Below, in pieces: positions 1 to 7,560 of a stretch of DNA of 32,591 bases (within the stretch, counting starts at the first letter, position 1; each line of letters opens with the position of its first letter). The notes beneath the pieces are model-generated. The model was not told the origin of the DNA, did no database searches, and saw only the letters and a program-made list of their open reading frames with translations. The stretch comes from Litorimonas sp964511495 (GTDB lineage: Bacteria; Pseudomonadota; Alphaproteobacteria; Caulobacterales; Maricaulaceae): assembly GCA_964511495.1 (NCBI GenBank), contig CAZEFT010000025.1, positions 1 through 32,591 on the forward strand, read 5' to 3'. Made by a program: the position numbers and the translations under genes.

Positions 1-86
1 ATCCGTGGTTTACCGCCAACATCCTCACAACCCCGCAGACGCCCACTTTTTCCAATATTGAAACGAAACAGACAAACGAAACAAAA

Positions 87-110
87 CAAGAAAGAAAACA
101 AGAAAGAAAA
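87..110. repeat. 12-bp tandem repeat, two copies, in an A-rich tract
   Basis: The unit CAAGAAAGAAAA occurs twice head to tail (87-98 and 99-110). The preceding 60-86 is also A-rich with a repeated AAACGAAACA block. It looks like simple-sequence DNA produced by slippage, between the topA end and the window edge. No function is visible. Confidence 0.6.
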
Positions 111-183
111 CAAAGACAGCAATGGAAGCCATGAGAGACAAAGCAAGCGATATGAAGACCTAACACAAACGACTCCTCACCCC

Positions 184-215
184 GTCATTGCCGTGCTTGT
201 CACGGCAATCTATCT
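184..215. repeat. Short intergenic palindrome of the TCATTGC...GCAATC type
   Basis: TTGCCGTG (188-195) and CACGGCAA (201-208) form a perfect 8-bp stem with a five-base loop CTTGT. The flanks read GTCA on the left and TCTATCTC on the right. This resembles dispersed intergenic palindromes of the form TCATTGC-stem-GCAATC(C/T)A that I recall from alphaproteobacterial genomes. There is no T-run on either strand, so a simple Rho-independent terminator is not supported. It could still act at the 3' end of the topA transcript. Confidence 0.5.
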
Positions 216-251
216 CCTGCTGTCGCTAGGCTTGGGATTGTTCGGAGAGAG

Positions 252-291
252 CATCCTCACTAACCCCGCTACGCGGTGCCGCGTTCGGATG
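252..291 (-). repeat. Structured 40-bp dispersed repeat, copy 1 (inverted relative to copy 2)
   Basis: Read on the minus strand this element starts CATCCGAACGCGGC and ends GTTAGTGAGGATG. Both arms match, without a mismatch, the element at 32479-32516. The ends CATCC and GGATG are complementary, and the centre folds as CCGC-GTA-GCGG. It lies just after the topA stop codon and may also fold at the end of that mRNA. Confidence 0.7.
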
Positions 292-297
292 GACGGG

Positions 298-2865
298 CTA
301 CTTCTTCTTAGCCGTGGCCTTCTTTTTCGCAGGTGTTTTCTTTTTGACGGGCGCTTTTTTGCGAGTGGTTTTTTTCTTACCGCCTTTGGCTTCTTTTTCC
401 GCAATATACTCAAGAGCCATGTCGATATTGACGTCTTTCGGGTCTTGGCCTTTAGGAATAGTGGCGTTGATTTTTTCGTATTTTACATAAGGACCATAGC
501 GGCCTTCCATTATTTGAATAGGCTTATCCGTGGAGGGGTGTTTGCCCAAATCTTTGACTACTTTACCACCGCGATTCCGACCGGGATTGGCGCGTTTTTC
601 AGCAATCATTTCGACGGCACGGTTCATCCCGATTTCAAACATATCCTCAGGGTCTTTGAGGCTCACATAGGTTGTGTTGTGTTTGATATAAGGTCCGAAA
701 CGCCCCAGAGCGGCGGCGATTTGATTGCCATCTTCGGGGTGAGAGCCAATTTTGCGTGGCAGATTGATCAAGCGCAGACCTTTTTCAAGATCCATAGCGT
801 CATAATCCCACGTTTTAGGCAGGCTCGTCCGTTTTGGTTTTTTCTCCGTTTCCATTTCGACATAAGGCCCAAACCGTCCGGTTTTAAGCACAATGTCTTT
901 CTCGGTTTCGGGATGTTGGCCCAGAATTTTATCTTCTGTTTCTTCGCTCATTCCGGCGCTTTGGCCGAAGGGACGTGTCATTTTACAATCGGGATAATTG
1001 GAACATCCGACAAATGCGCCGAACTTACCAAGCTTCAAAGACAATTCGCCGTCATCACATTTCGGGCATTTGCGGGGGTCAGACCCATCTTCATTGTCAG
1101 GGAAGACAAGGGGGCGGAGGGCGTCATTCAGGGCATCGAGAACATGAGTTACGCGAAGGTTTTTGGTTTCATCAATACTGGCCGAAAACTCATTCCAGAA
1201 ATCACTCAGCAGTTTTTTATATTCAAGCTCACCGGCCGAAACAAGGTCGAGCCGTTCTTCGAGATCCGCCGTATAATTATACTGCACATATTTGCCGAAG
1301 AAGTTTTCGAGGAAAGAGGTCAGCAACCGACCCTTATCAGCGGGGGTAAAGCGACGCTTATCCAATTCGACATAACCGCGGTCCTGCAAGACTTTCAAAA
1401 TGGAGGCATAGGTCGATGGGCGGCCAATGCCCATTTCTTCCATCTTCTTGACCAAAGAGGCTTCGGAATATCGGGGTGGCGGTTGGGTAAAATGTTGATC
1501 TGCGGAAATCTCCGAGGCGTCGGCCTTATCACCCGATTTAACCGGCGGCAGCGTTGTATCCGCTTCATCGCCGTCAGATTTTTTGGGTTTGGATTCTTCG
1601 TAAAGTTTCAAGAAACCATCAAACCTTATGACCTGACCGGTGGCGCGCAACTCAACGGTTTTTCCGTCGGAAATAGTGACCGTTGTCCGCTCTAATTTGG
1701 CGGACGCCATTTGGCTGGCCATCGCGCGTTTCCAGATCAGCTCATAAAGGCGCTTTTGATCGCCTTGGAGGGGGAGGCTGTCAGGTGTGCGTGAGAAGCT
1801 GGTCGGGCGAATGGCCTCATGCGCCTCCTGGGCGTTTTTGGCTTTGGATTTATAAACGCGGTGCTGGCCGGGCAGATAATTATCGCCGTAATTGGTGGCG
1901 ATGCTCGCGCGGCAATCACTGATGGCTTCGCCAATCATGGAAACGCCGTCCGTTCGCATATAGGTAATAAGACCGGTGGTTTCGCCGCCAATGTCGATGC
2001 CTTCATAGAGGCGTTGGGCGGTCTGCATAGTCTGACTGGCTGAGAAGCCGAGCTTGCGGGAGGCTTCTTGTTGCATTGTCGAGGTGGTGAAGGGAGCCTG
2101 AGGATTACGGCTGAGAGGTTTGGCTTCGACCTTTTCGATGGATAGTGTCGCGGCTTCAACAGCGGCTTTCGCTTTCAGGGCGAGGGCTTCGTTATTAAGC
2201 GAAAACTTATCCAACTTTTCACCGTTTAATGTGACGAGCCTTGCCGGAAATTGCCCGGAGCCGGATTTGATTTTGCCTTCAATGGTCCAATATTCGCGAG
2301 CGTCAAAATTTTCAATTTCTGTTTCACGTTCACAAATTATGCGTAGGGCAACGGATTGAACACGACCGGCAGATCGTGAACCCGGTAATTTACGCCACAA
2401 GACAGGGGAGAGTGTGAAACCAACCAGATAATCAAGCGCGCGACGGGCGAGATAGGCTTCGACCAATTCCATATCCAATTTACGCGGATTCTGAATAGCT
2501 TCGGTCACGTTTTTCTTGGTAATGGCGTTAAAGGCGACGCGTTCAACTTCTTTGCCTTTGAAAGCCTTTTTCTTGGATAGGACTTCGAGCAAATGCCAAG
2601 AAATGGCCTCACCTTCTCTGTCCGGGTCGGTCGCGAGGATGAGTTTGTCAGACTTTTCGAGAGCGTTTTCGATGTCTTTGATACGTTTTTTGGCTTTCGT
2701 ATCGACAGCCCATGACATGGCAAAATCGTCATCGGGGTCAACGGAACCATTTTTAGAGGGTAAATCGCGAATATGACCGAAACTGGCCAAGACTTTGTAA
2801 TCTTTGCCTAAATATTTCTCAATCGTTTTCGCTTTGGCAGGCGACTCAACAATAACGAGGTTCAT
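298..2865 (-). CDS. topA: DNA topoisomerase I
   Basis: Type IA topoisomerase that relaxes negative supercoils through a transient 5'-phosphotyrosine break. The 855 residues begin with the TOPRIM fold (MNLVIVESPAKAKT), with the acidic DPDRE motif at 80-84. The catalytic tyrosine is Y302 in the motif LITYMRTDG. A four-cysteine zinc finger (CPKC...CSNYPDC) follows the core, then repeated alphaproteobacterial-type C-terminal modules (GRFGPYV-like, three times). A lysine/alanine/threonine-rich tail of about 30 residues probably binds DNA. The ATG at 2865 is preceded by AAAGG about 12 bases upstream. plsY-dprA-topA is a common alphaproteobacterial order, but here topA is separated from dprA by a divergent small gene and probably has its own promoter. 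Confidence 0.97.
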   Translation of the reverse strand: MNLVIVESPAKAKTIEKYLGKDYKVLASFGHIRDLPSKNGSVDPDDDFAMSWAVDTKAKKRIKDIENALEKSDKLILATDPDREGEAISWHLLEVLSKKKAFKGKEVERVAFNAITKKNVTEAIQNPRKLDMELVEAYLARRALDYLVGFTLSPVLWRKLPGSRSAGRVQSVALRIICERETEIENFDAREYWTIEGKIKSGSGQFPARLVTLNGEKLDKFSLNNEALALKAKAAVEAATLSIEKVEAKPLSRNPQAPFTTSTMQQEASRKLGFSASQTMQTAQRLYEGIDIGGETTGLITYMRTDGVSMIGEAISDCRASIATNYGDNYLPGQHRVYKSKAKNAQEAHEAIRPTSFSRTPDSLPLQGDQKRLYELIWKRAMASQMASAKLERTTVTISDGKTVELRATGQVIRFDGFLKLYEESKPKKSDGDEADTTLPPVKSGDKADASEISADQHFTQPPPRYSEASLVKKMEEMGIGRPSTYASILKVLQDRGYVELDKRRFTPADKGRLLTSFLENFFGKYVQYNYTADLEERLDLVSAGELEYKKLLSDFWNEFSASIDETKNLRVTHVLDALNDALRPLVFPDNEDGSDPRKCPKCDDGELSLKLGKFGAFVGCSNYPDCKMTRPFGQSAGMSEETEDKILGQHPETEKDIVLKTGRFGPYVEMETEKKPKRTSLPKTWDYDAMDLEKGLRLINLPRKIGSHPEDGNQIAAALGRFGPYIKHNTTYVSLKDPEDMFEIGMNRAVEMIAEKRANPGRNRGGKVVKDLGKHPSTDKPIQIMEGRYGPYVKYEKINATIPKGQDPKDVNIDMALEYIAEKEAKGGKKKTTRKKAPVKKKTPAKKKATAKKK

Positions 2866-2919
2866 TTTTTGCGTACCTTTTTATGCGCCCGTAGTGAAAT
2901 CACAGGCGATAACGGCGCT

Positions 2920-2948
2920 CATTTGGTCTGTGCGATTTACAATGTCAA
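2920..2948 (-). promoter_or_regulatory. Candidate topA promoter
   Basis: On the minus strand, a perfect -35 TTGACA (2948-2943) is followed after 17 bases by a weak -10 CAAATG (2925-2920). The position, about 55 bases before the topA ATG, is suitable. The -10 match is poor, so confidence is moderate. Confidence 0.4.
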
Positions 2949-2966
2949 CTCGCTCTCCTGTGGAAT

Positions 2967-2995
2967 TTGCTAAACTACACCTTATAGTATATATT
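2967..2995 (+). promoter_or_regulatory. Candidate promoter of the small gene at 3066
   Basis: TTGCTA (2967-2972), a 17-base spacer and TATATT (2990-2995) fit a sigma70-type promoter. Transcription would start near 3002, giving a leader of about 65 bases. The surrounding DNA is very AT-rich, which makes chance -10 matches more likely. Confidence 0.45.
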
Positions 2996-3065
2996 AATAT
3001 AATGCATCCTTGAGTTTTATTTCCTTTTTGTGCCATACTGTTTCGATGATAAGGAAAATGAAGAT

Positions 3066-3260
3066 ATGGTGATTTCTCCGAAGATTGTGAACCCATCCAA
3101 TAAAGCGGAAACCCGCCTAACGGACGCTCAACTAGGACTGCTGAATTATATTGAGGATATGGCCTGTGAATTGGCGGATTTATCCTTAGCGGCGAACTTA
3201 ACGGCCTTGCATAACGCTTTTTTGAGAGTTCGGTCTGAGGTTGAAAAGTTGAAACCCTGA
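3066..3260 (+). CDS. Small hypothetical protein, 64 residues
   Basis: I do not recognise the family. The product starts MVISPKIVNPSNK and is followed by a segment predicted to be helical (TRLTDAQLGLLNYIEDMACELADL and onward), soluble, with no membrane segment. The ATG at 3066 is chosen over an in-frame GTG at 3030 because AAGGA lies about 10 bases upstream and the extra residues look like untranslated leader. It runs opposite to both neighbours, diverging from topA and converging on dprA with a 15-base gap, and it has a plausible promoter of its own. This supports a real gene, but function is unknown. Confidence 0.6.
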   Translation: MVISPKIVNPSNKAETRLTDAQLGLLNYIEDMACELADLSLAANLTALHNAFLRVRSEVEKLKP

Positions 3261-3275
3261 GGCGTTTTCCGCTGA

Positions 3276-4394
3276 TTACCTCACAGTTGAGACGCGACCA
3301 TCCGCTTCGACACTAATGTCTGCATTGAGTTCCAACTCTAATAGGGCCGCAGTGACGATAGGTGTAGGGAGTTGGCTCGCACGGATAATATCATCTCTTT
3401 GGGAGGGCGTAGGCGAAAGCAGAGCCAAAATGCTATTTTTGGCTTTTTCGATGGAAGGCGCTACCTGTTCCCAATCGAAAGTAGGCGCGTGATAGCCTTC
3501 AGTGTTTTCTAGAAGCTGCGAGTGCGTGAGGGCTTCCAGACAATCCAAGACATCTTGTGCGTTTTCAATCAAGGCCGCGCCATGACGGATAAGGCGGTTA
3601 CAGCCCTTTGTTCGCGGGTCAAGCGGGGACCCCGGCGCGGCCATAACCTCTCGTCCTTGTTCGGCGGCATAACGCGCCGTGATTAATGTACCCGAGCGTT
3701 CAGCGGCCTCAATGACGACGACACCGCGGCAAAGCCCTGAAATAATCCGATTGCGTCGCGGGAAATCTCTCGCTGAAGCGCGATAGCCTAGCGGGCTTTC
3801 GCTCAGAAGCGCGCCTTGTTCCCGCATCATCAGGTGCAGGTCTTCATTCTGTTTCGGATATATGTGGTCTACGCCCCCTCCCAAAACGCCGATTGTCCCT
3901 GTTGGTAAGGCCGCTCTATGCGCGCAAGCATCAATACCCCGCGCCAGACCTGATACAATGGTGAGGCCGGCAGCCCCTAGCTCTGCTGCAATATTGGCAG
4001 CGAAACGTTGCCCATTGGCTGAGGCATTACGAGAGCCGATAATTGCGATACAGTTATTGTTGAGTAGATCTTTGCGCCCCCATACGCTGATGATCGGCGG
4101 AGGTGGATCAATGGCACGTAAATAATCAGGATAATCTGGCTCACACGCTGCAATTATGTGAATGCCGAGCTGATCGGAAGCTTCCATTTCAGCTTCGACC
4201 TGTTGAAGGCTTGGTGGCGCAATATTTTTCTTACGGATCAGTGACGGCAAGGCGTCCAGAGAACGAGCCGCACTCCCATAACGATTTATCAAGTCACGAA
4301 AGGCAACAGGGCCAATCGTTTGTGTGCGCGTCAGGCGGAGCCAATCCCGCTTTTCAGAAAAACTGAGAGGGGCGTAGTTTTGAGAGTTACTCAC
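3276..4394 (-). CDS. dprA: DNA-processing protein DprA
   Basis: DprA (Smf) loads RecA on incoming single-stranded DNA during natural transformation and is conserved even in bacteria not known to be competent. The 372 residues contain an N-terminal SAM/HhH-like region, then the Rossmann-fold core: GSRNAS at 120-125, SGLARGID at 148-155, FPRRNR at 211-216 and the SGTLITA segment at 234-240. A C-terminal winged-helix-like domain covers about 310-372. The start is GTG at 4394, and it overlaps the plsY stop codon by four bases (GTGA), so the two genes are translationally coupled. Confidence 0.95.
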   Translation of the reverse strand: MSNSQNYAPLSFSEKRDWLRLTRTQTIGPVAFRDLINRYGSAARSLDALPSLIRKKNIAPPSLQQVEAEMEASDQLGIHIIAACEPDYPDYLRAIDPPPPIISVWGRKDLLNNNCIAIIGSRNASANGQRFAANIAAELGAAGLTIVSGLARGIDACAHRAALPTGTIGVLGGGVDHIYPKQNEDLHLMMREQGALLSESPLGYRASARDFPRRNRIISGLCRGVVVIEAAERSGTLITARYAAEQGREVMAAPGSPLDPRTKGCNRLIRHGAALIENAQDVLDCLEALTHSQLLENTEGYHAPTFDWEQVAPSIEKAKNSILALLSPTPSQRDDIIRASQLPTPIVTAALLELELNADISVEADGRVSTVR

Positions 4395-4987
4395 TTGCCC
4401 TTTTGTCCAATCTTGCCTTCTTCCCCTTTCAATAAGCGTGAGATGTTGTCTTGATGACGGACAAGAATAATAAACGCCATGAAACTCACCATGACGGCAG
4501 CGTAGAAAGGTGAAATGAACCAGGCCAGCAGGGAAGATAGGACGCAGGCGACCAATGCTCCGAGAGAGGACAGGCGCGTAAGGAAGGCTGTCGCCAACCA
4601 GACAATCGCAGCGAAAAGCCCGACAGGCCAGACAAGGGCGAAAAGACCACCAAAAAATGTCGCCACGCCTTTCCCGCCTTTAAACCCGAGCCAGACGGGA
4701 TAACAATGCCCTAAAAGGGCCGAAGCGGCGGCGATATAGCCGAAAGGCTGGCCATAAAAATGCGCGATGACTAATCCGGCGACGGCCGCTTTTCCTGCGT
4801 CCAAGACTAAGGTCAGGGCGGCAATATCTTTTCGTCCGGTTCGCAATACGTTGGTGGCTCCGATATTACCGGAGCCGATTTTACGAATATCGCCTTGCCC
4901 CGTGACTTTTGCGAGCAGAAGACCGAAAGGAATAGCACCGAGCAGATAGCCGACGAGAACAGAAATGAGCAGTGTGAGAATATCCAT
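4391..4987 (-). CDS. plsY: Acyl-phosphate:glycerol-3-phosphate acyltransferase PlsY
   Basis: Inner-membrane enzyme that transfers an acyl group from acyl-phosphate to glycerol-3-phosphate, the first step of phospholipid synthesis. The 198 residues form about five membrane helices. Visible motifs are GSGNIGATNVLR in the first loop, GHCYPVWLGFKGGKG in the second and RHQDNISRLLKGEE near the C-terminus; all are PlsY hallmarks. It is the first gene of a coupled plsY-dprA pair. The pyrC gene that often precedes plsY in alphaproteobacteria is not here; the DUF4130/radical-SAM pair takes that place. Confidence 0.95.
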   Translation of the reverse strand: MDILTLLISVLVGYLLGAIPFGLLLAKVTGQGDIRKIGSGNIGATNVLRTGRKDIAALTLVLDAGKAAVAGLVIAHFYGQPFGYIAAASALLGHCYPVWLGFKGGKGVATFFGGLFALVWPVGLFAAIVWLATAFLTRLSSLGALVACVLSSLLAWFISPFYAAVMVSFMAFIILVRHQDNISRLLKGEEGKIGQKGK

Positions 4988-5033
4988 AGCTAAATCGTGC
5001 CGAAAGCGGTTGAGCCTGTAAAGGTTAAATCTG

Positions 5034-5882
5034 TCATGACGGGTCAGACTGTTTCCGGTTTGCCAATTTCGCGGCGAGTGGGTTTGGGGACGTCACGGCG
5101 GTCTCTTTCATCTGACGCTCTCTTTCTTTGGCAGAAGATATGAGGTCGGGAATCAACTCTGCCTCTGGTAAATTGTGCCAATACTTTTTGGGCATTTCTG
5201 AAGTCATTGCCTGAACTTTCAGCCGGGCAGGGTTAAAGATAGATTTGAAATAGGTTTTCCATTGCTCTTCAACTGCGTCATAGGCGGGCACATCAGATTG
5301 TTTGCCGCCCTCAGAAAAACGTAATGTTCGACCATCCCACAGGGCAGAGCGATGGGGTGTGACGATTGCCCAATCCATATTCGGAAAGCGGCGCATAAAG
5401 AAAGGAGCCCCCAATTCGGTGATATAATGTGTGGGTTCAAACCACGCGGCAAATTGCTCGCGCTTATAGCGGCCTTCACCGATTTTACGAAACCGAACAA
5501 AAGCGTGCATTTTATGAATATCTCTGCGTATGGCTTTGTCGCAATTCTGTAGCCAGATGACGTCACGGTCCTGATGTTTGCTCAAAAGGCGGGGTTGGGT
5601 TTGGAGCCTAAATAAAAGGCTATATAATCGCGCAAAACGTTCTGGATCGGTATGACAAATAACACGATGTGCAATGTCAGGGAACGCTGAAGGGACTTTC
5701 GGGGACAGCGTTGTCGAAGATAAAGTTGTATGATCGGTGTATGTCGAGTCCAATAGCGACACTGGCGCGGACGGCACGCGCCAAATCACGTTACAGGGTT
5801 TGATTTGGTTTTGAATTAAGAGCCGTGCGGCTTTGCGCCAACCTTCGAAATCTGTTTCTGACGACAATTTGACGCAAATCAC
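5034..5882 (-). CDS. DUF4130 family putative DNA metabolism protein (TIGR03915-like)
   Basis: The 282 residues match the family described as a radical-SAM-associated putative DNA metabolism or repair protein. Diagnostic features are the central stretch RDIHKMHAFVRFRKIG, the segment FMRRFPNMDWAIVTPHRSA, and the C-terminal motif MPKKYWHNLPEA. In other bacteria this domain is often fused to, or encoded beside, a UdgX-type uracil-DNA glycosylase. Here no glycosylase domain is attached and none is encoded in the window. The start is GTG at 5882, which overlaps the stop of the radical-SAM gene by four bases (GTGA), so the two proteins are almost certainly co-expressed partners. The biochemical reaction is not established. 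Confidence 0.85.
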   Translation of the reverse strand: MICVKLSSETDFEGWRKAARLLIQNQIKPCNVIWRVPSAPVSLLDSTYTDHTTLSSTTLSPKVPSAFPDIAHRVICHTDPERFARLYSLLFRLQTQPRLLSKHQDRDVIWLQNCDKAIRRDIHKMHAFVRFRKIGEGRYKREQFAAWFEPTHYITELGAPFFMRRFPNMDWAIVTPHRSALWDGRTLRFSEGGKQSDVPAYDAVEEQWKTYFKSIFNPARLKVQAMTSEMPKKYWHNLPEAELIPDLISSAKERERQMKETAVTSPNPLAAKLANRKQSDPS

Positions 5883-7129
5883 AATAAAGCCATTTGTTGA
5901 GGCGGCGGAAGAAAACGTTGCCGCAGATCCGCGGCATCAGTGAGATGACCGGGTGTCCAATCTGCCGTTTCAATGAAAGGAAGAAGCTTCTTTAAAGACT
6001 GTGTTAATTTCGCCATGTCGTCCAGACGCAATCGGGTGAGGCGACGGGCTCTGATAACCTTATCGGCGCCGATAGCTCCCAGTCCCGGGATGCGTAGAAG
6101 CTCTTTTCGACTGACCCTATTCACATCCATCGGGAACCATTCGCGATGTTTCAATGCCCAAGCCAGTTTTGGATCGATGTCTAAATCCAACATACCCGAT
6201 TGTGCAGAGGAGAGAATTTCAGCAGGTTCAAAATCATAAAATCGATAAAGCCAATCGGCCTGATATAAGCGATGTTCCCTGACCAAAGGCGGCGCAATCG
6301 GAGGCAAGTCCCTCGAAGCGTCGGGAATGGGGCTGTAAGCGGAATAATAAACCCGCCGCATTTTGTAGCCTGAATAGAGACGGGAGGACGTTTCGATAAT
6401 ATCAGAGTCTGTTGAGCCGTCTGCGCCGATAATCATCTGTGTGGATTGTCCCGCCGGGGCGAAGTCGGGTACAAAATTTGACCGCTTTTTTGAACGGGAT
6501 TTCTTTTCAGCCTTGCTGATGTCTATTTTTTCTTTGACCTCGCCCATTGTCTTTAAAATGGTATGCTCGCTTTTTTCAGGGGCAAAACTCTTCAACCCGC
6601 TTTGAGTCGGCAATTCTATATTGACGGAGAGCCTGTCAGCATAAAGCCCGGCTTGCTCAATAAGAAGCGAGTCGGCTTCGGCAATGGTTTTGAGATGGAT
6701 ATACCCCCGAAACCCATAATCTTCGCGCAGGCTGCGCGCGACCTCGACCAATTGCTCCATCGTGTAATCAGGAGAACGGATTATGCCCGAAGAGAGAAAG
6801 AGGCCTTCGATATAATTCCGCTTGTAAAAATCCAAAGTGATTTTGATAAGCTCTGTAGGGGTGAAACGGGCCCGCTCAACATTTGAGCTCGACCTATTGA
6901 TGCAATATCGGCAATCAAAAATACAAAAATTGGTCAAGAGGACTTTCAAAAGGGAGATGCAGCGACCGTCCGGCGCATAGGCATGGCAAATACCCATACC
7001 TTCTGTTGAGCCAAGACCGGCTCCGCCTAAAGAATCGCGTTTTGTTGTTCCCGATGAAGCACAGGAGGCATCATATTTGGCTGCATCAGCCAAAATGGCG
7101 AGCTTGTCGATTAAGGTTTTTTTGCTCAT
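5879..7129 (-). CDS. Putative DNA modification/repair radical SAM protein (TIGR03916-like)
   Basis: A 416-residue radical SAM enzyme. The iron-sulfur cluster motif is CIFDCRYC (C69, C73, C76), the CX3CX2C signature. Additional conserved-looking cysteines lie at 23, 48 and 57. The C-terminal part contains a helix-hairpin-helix (about 343-362, LLRIPGLGAIGADKVIRARR), typical of non-specific DNA binding, which supports a DNA substrate. A basic insert (about 200-217) precedes the segment containing PAGQSTQMIIGA. It forms a coupled pair with the downstream DUF4130 gene. There is no Shine-Dalgarno sequence, and a TATAAT hexamer lies five bases before the ATG, which suggests a leaderless mRNA. A role in repair or modification of bases is inferred from the family name and the HhH, not shown. 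Confidence 0.88.
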   Translation of the reverse strand: MSKKTLIDKLAILADAAKYDASCASSGTTKRDSLGGAGLGSTEGMGICHAYAPDGRCISLLKVLLTNFCIFDCRYCINRSSSNVERARFTPTELIKITLDFYKRNYIEGLFLSSGIIRSPDYTMEQLVEVARSLREDYGFRGYIHLKTIAEADSLLIEQAGLYADRLSVNIELPTQSGLKSFAPEKSEHTILKTMGEVKEKIDISKAEKKSRSKKRSNFVPDFAPAGQSTQMIIGADGSTDSDIIETSSRLYSGYKMRRVYYSAYSPIPDASRDLPPIAPPLVREHRLYQADWLYRFYDFEPAEILSSAQSGMLDLDIDPKLAWALKHREWFPMDVNRVSRKELLRIPGLGAIGADKVIRARRLTRLRLDDMAKLTQSLKKLLPFIETADWTPGHLTDAADLRQRFLPPPQQMALL

Positions 7130-7134
7130 GCAAC

Positions 7135-7140
7135 ATTATA
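7135..7140 (-). promoter_or_regulatory. -10 box of the radical SAM gene, implying a leaderless transcript
   Basis: A perfect TATAAT (minus strand 7140-7135) ends five bases before the ATG at 7129. Normal spacing from -10 to the start site would put transcription initiation on or next to the start codon. The upstream -35 is weak (CTTTTA with a 17-base spacer). No ribosome binding site is present between the -10 and the ATG. Confidence 0.5.
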
Positions 7141-7259
7141 GAACAAATAAAGAACATTAAAAGTGCCATCCGCGCTTTTATGATGTTATTCACAGCAAGT
7201 CAGAGTCGCAGAGCAATGCGTCACGAATAGAAAATTACGAATGTTGGAAATAAATCCCC

Positions 7260-7333
7260 TGGAGGTACCACCCGGAATCGAACCGGGGTACACGGATTTG
7301 CAATCCGGTGCGTCACCACTCCGCCATGGTACC
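7260..7333 (-). tRNA. tRNA-Cys, anticodon GCA, CCA encoded
   Basis: On the minus strand the acceptor strands GGTACCA and TGGTACC pair perfectly, followed by discriminator T and an encoded CCA. The T-arm is CCCGG-TTCGAAT-CCGGG. The anticodon loop TTGCAAA gives GCA, which reads UGU/UGC for cysteine. The variable loop is four bases. The outermost anticodon-stem pair looks mismatched (C-T), a minor oddity. It stands alone between PIMT and the radical-SAM gene. Confidence 0.96.
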
Positions 7334-7348
7334 ATCGCAGGGGCCGTC

Positions 7349-7377
7349 CTCTTAGCGAGACTGGCCATGACCTGCAA
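7349..7377 (-). promoter_or_regulatory. Candidate tRNA-Cys promoter
   Basis: On the minus strand TTGCAG (7377-7372), a 17-base spacer and TAAGAG (7354-7349) lie 15 bases before the mature tRNA 5' end. This gives a short leader for RNase P removal. Confidence 0.45.
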
Positions 7378-7482
7378 GTATGATTTCGCACAGTTTTCCT
7401 CAAATTATTGGGCTCCTTACGAAAACAGTCTGTTCGGAAGATGAAATTATCAACATGCATATGAGTTATGCGGATTACCCCA

Positions 7483-7512
7483 TTGCACCTTGTCCAGTGG
7501 GCAGGCTATAGC
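7483..7512 (+). promoter_or_regulatory. Candidate promoter of the PIMT-tolC genes
   Basis: TTGCAC (7483-7488), an 18-base spacer and TATAGC (7507-7512) precede the methyltransferase ATG by about 48 bases. AGAGG at 7551-7555 is a good ribosome binding site for the ATG at 7561. Confidence 0.45.
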
Positions 7513-7560
7513 GTGGAGTGAAAGCCCGCTTTGTCGGCGGAATGATTTCGAGAGGATGTT

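Larger units (their letters stand above)
1..297. other. Gene-free, repeat-rich stretch downstream of topA
   Basis: I see no credible coding region here. The long plus-strand frame that opens at 58 is the antisense shadow of topA. The stretch holds an A-rich low-complexity tract (about 60-120), a perfect short palindrome (188-208) and one copy of a 40-bp structured repeat (252-291). A weaker relative of one repeat arm lies at 20-36. A minus-strand ATG at 22-20 preceded by GAGG could be the first codon of the next gene, but only 22 bases of it lie inside the window. Confidence 0.7.

Noticed and set aside
58..1695. 545-codon plus-strand open frame
   Set aside because: It lies antisense to topA, which has full family motifs. 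Its translation is rich in Phe/Ile/Arg in a pattern expected from the reverse complement of a Lys/Glu-rich gene.
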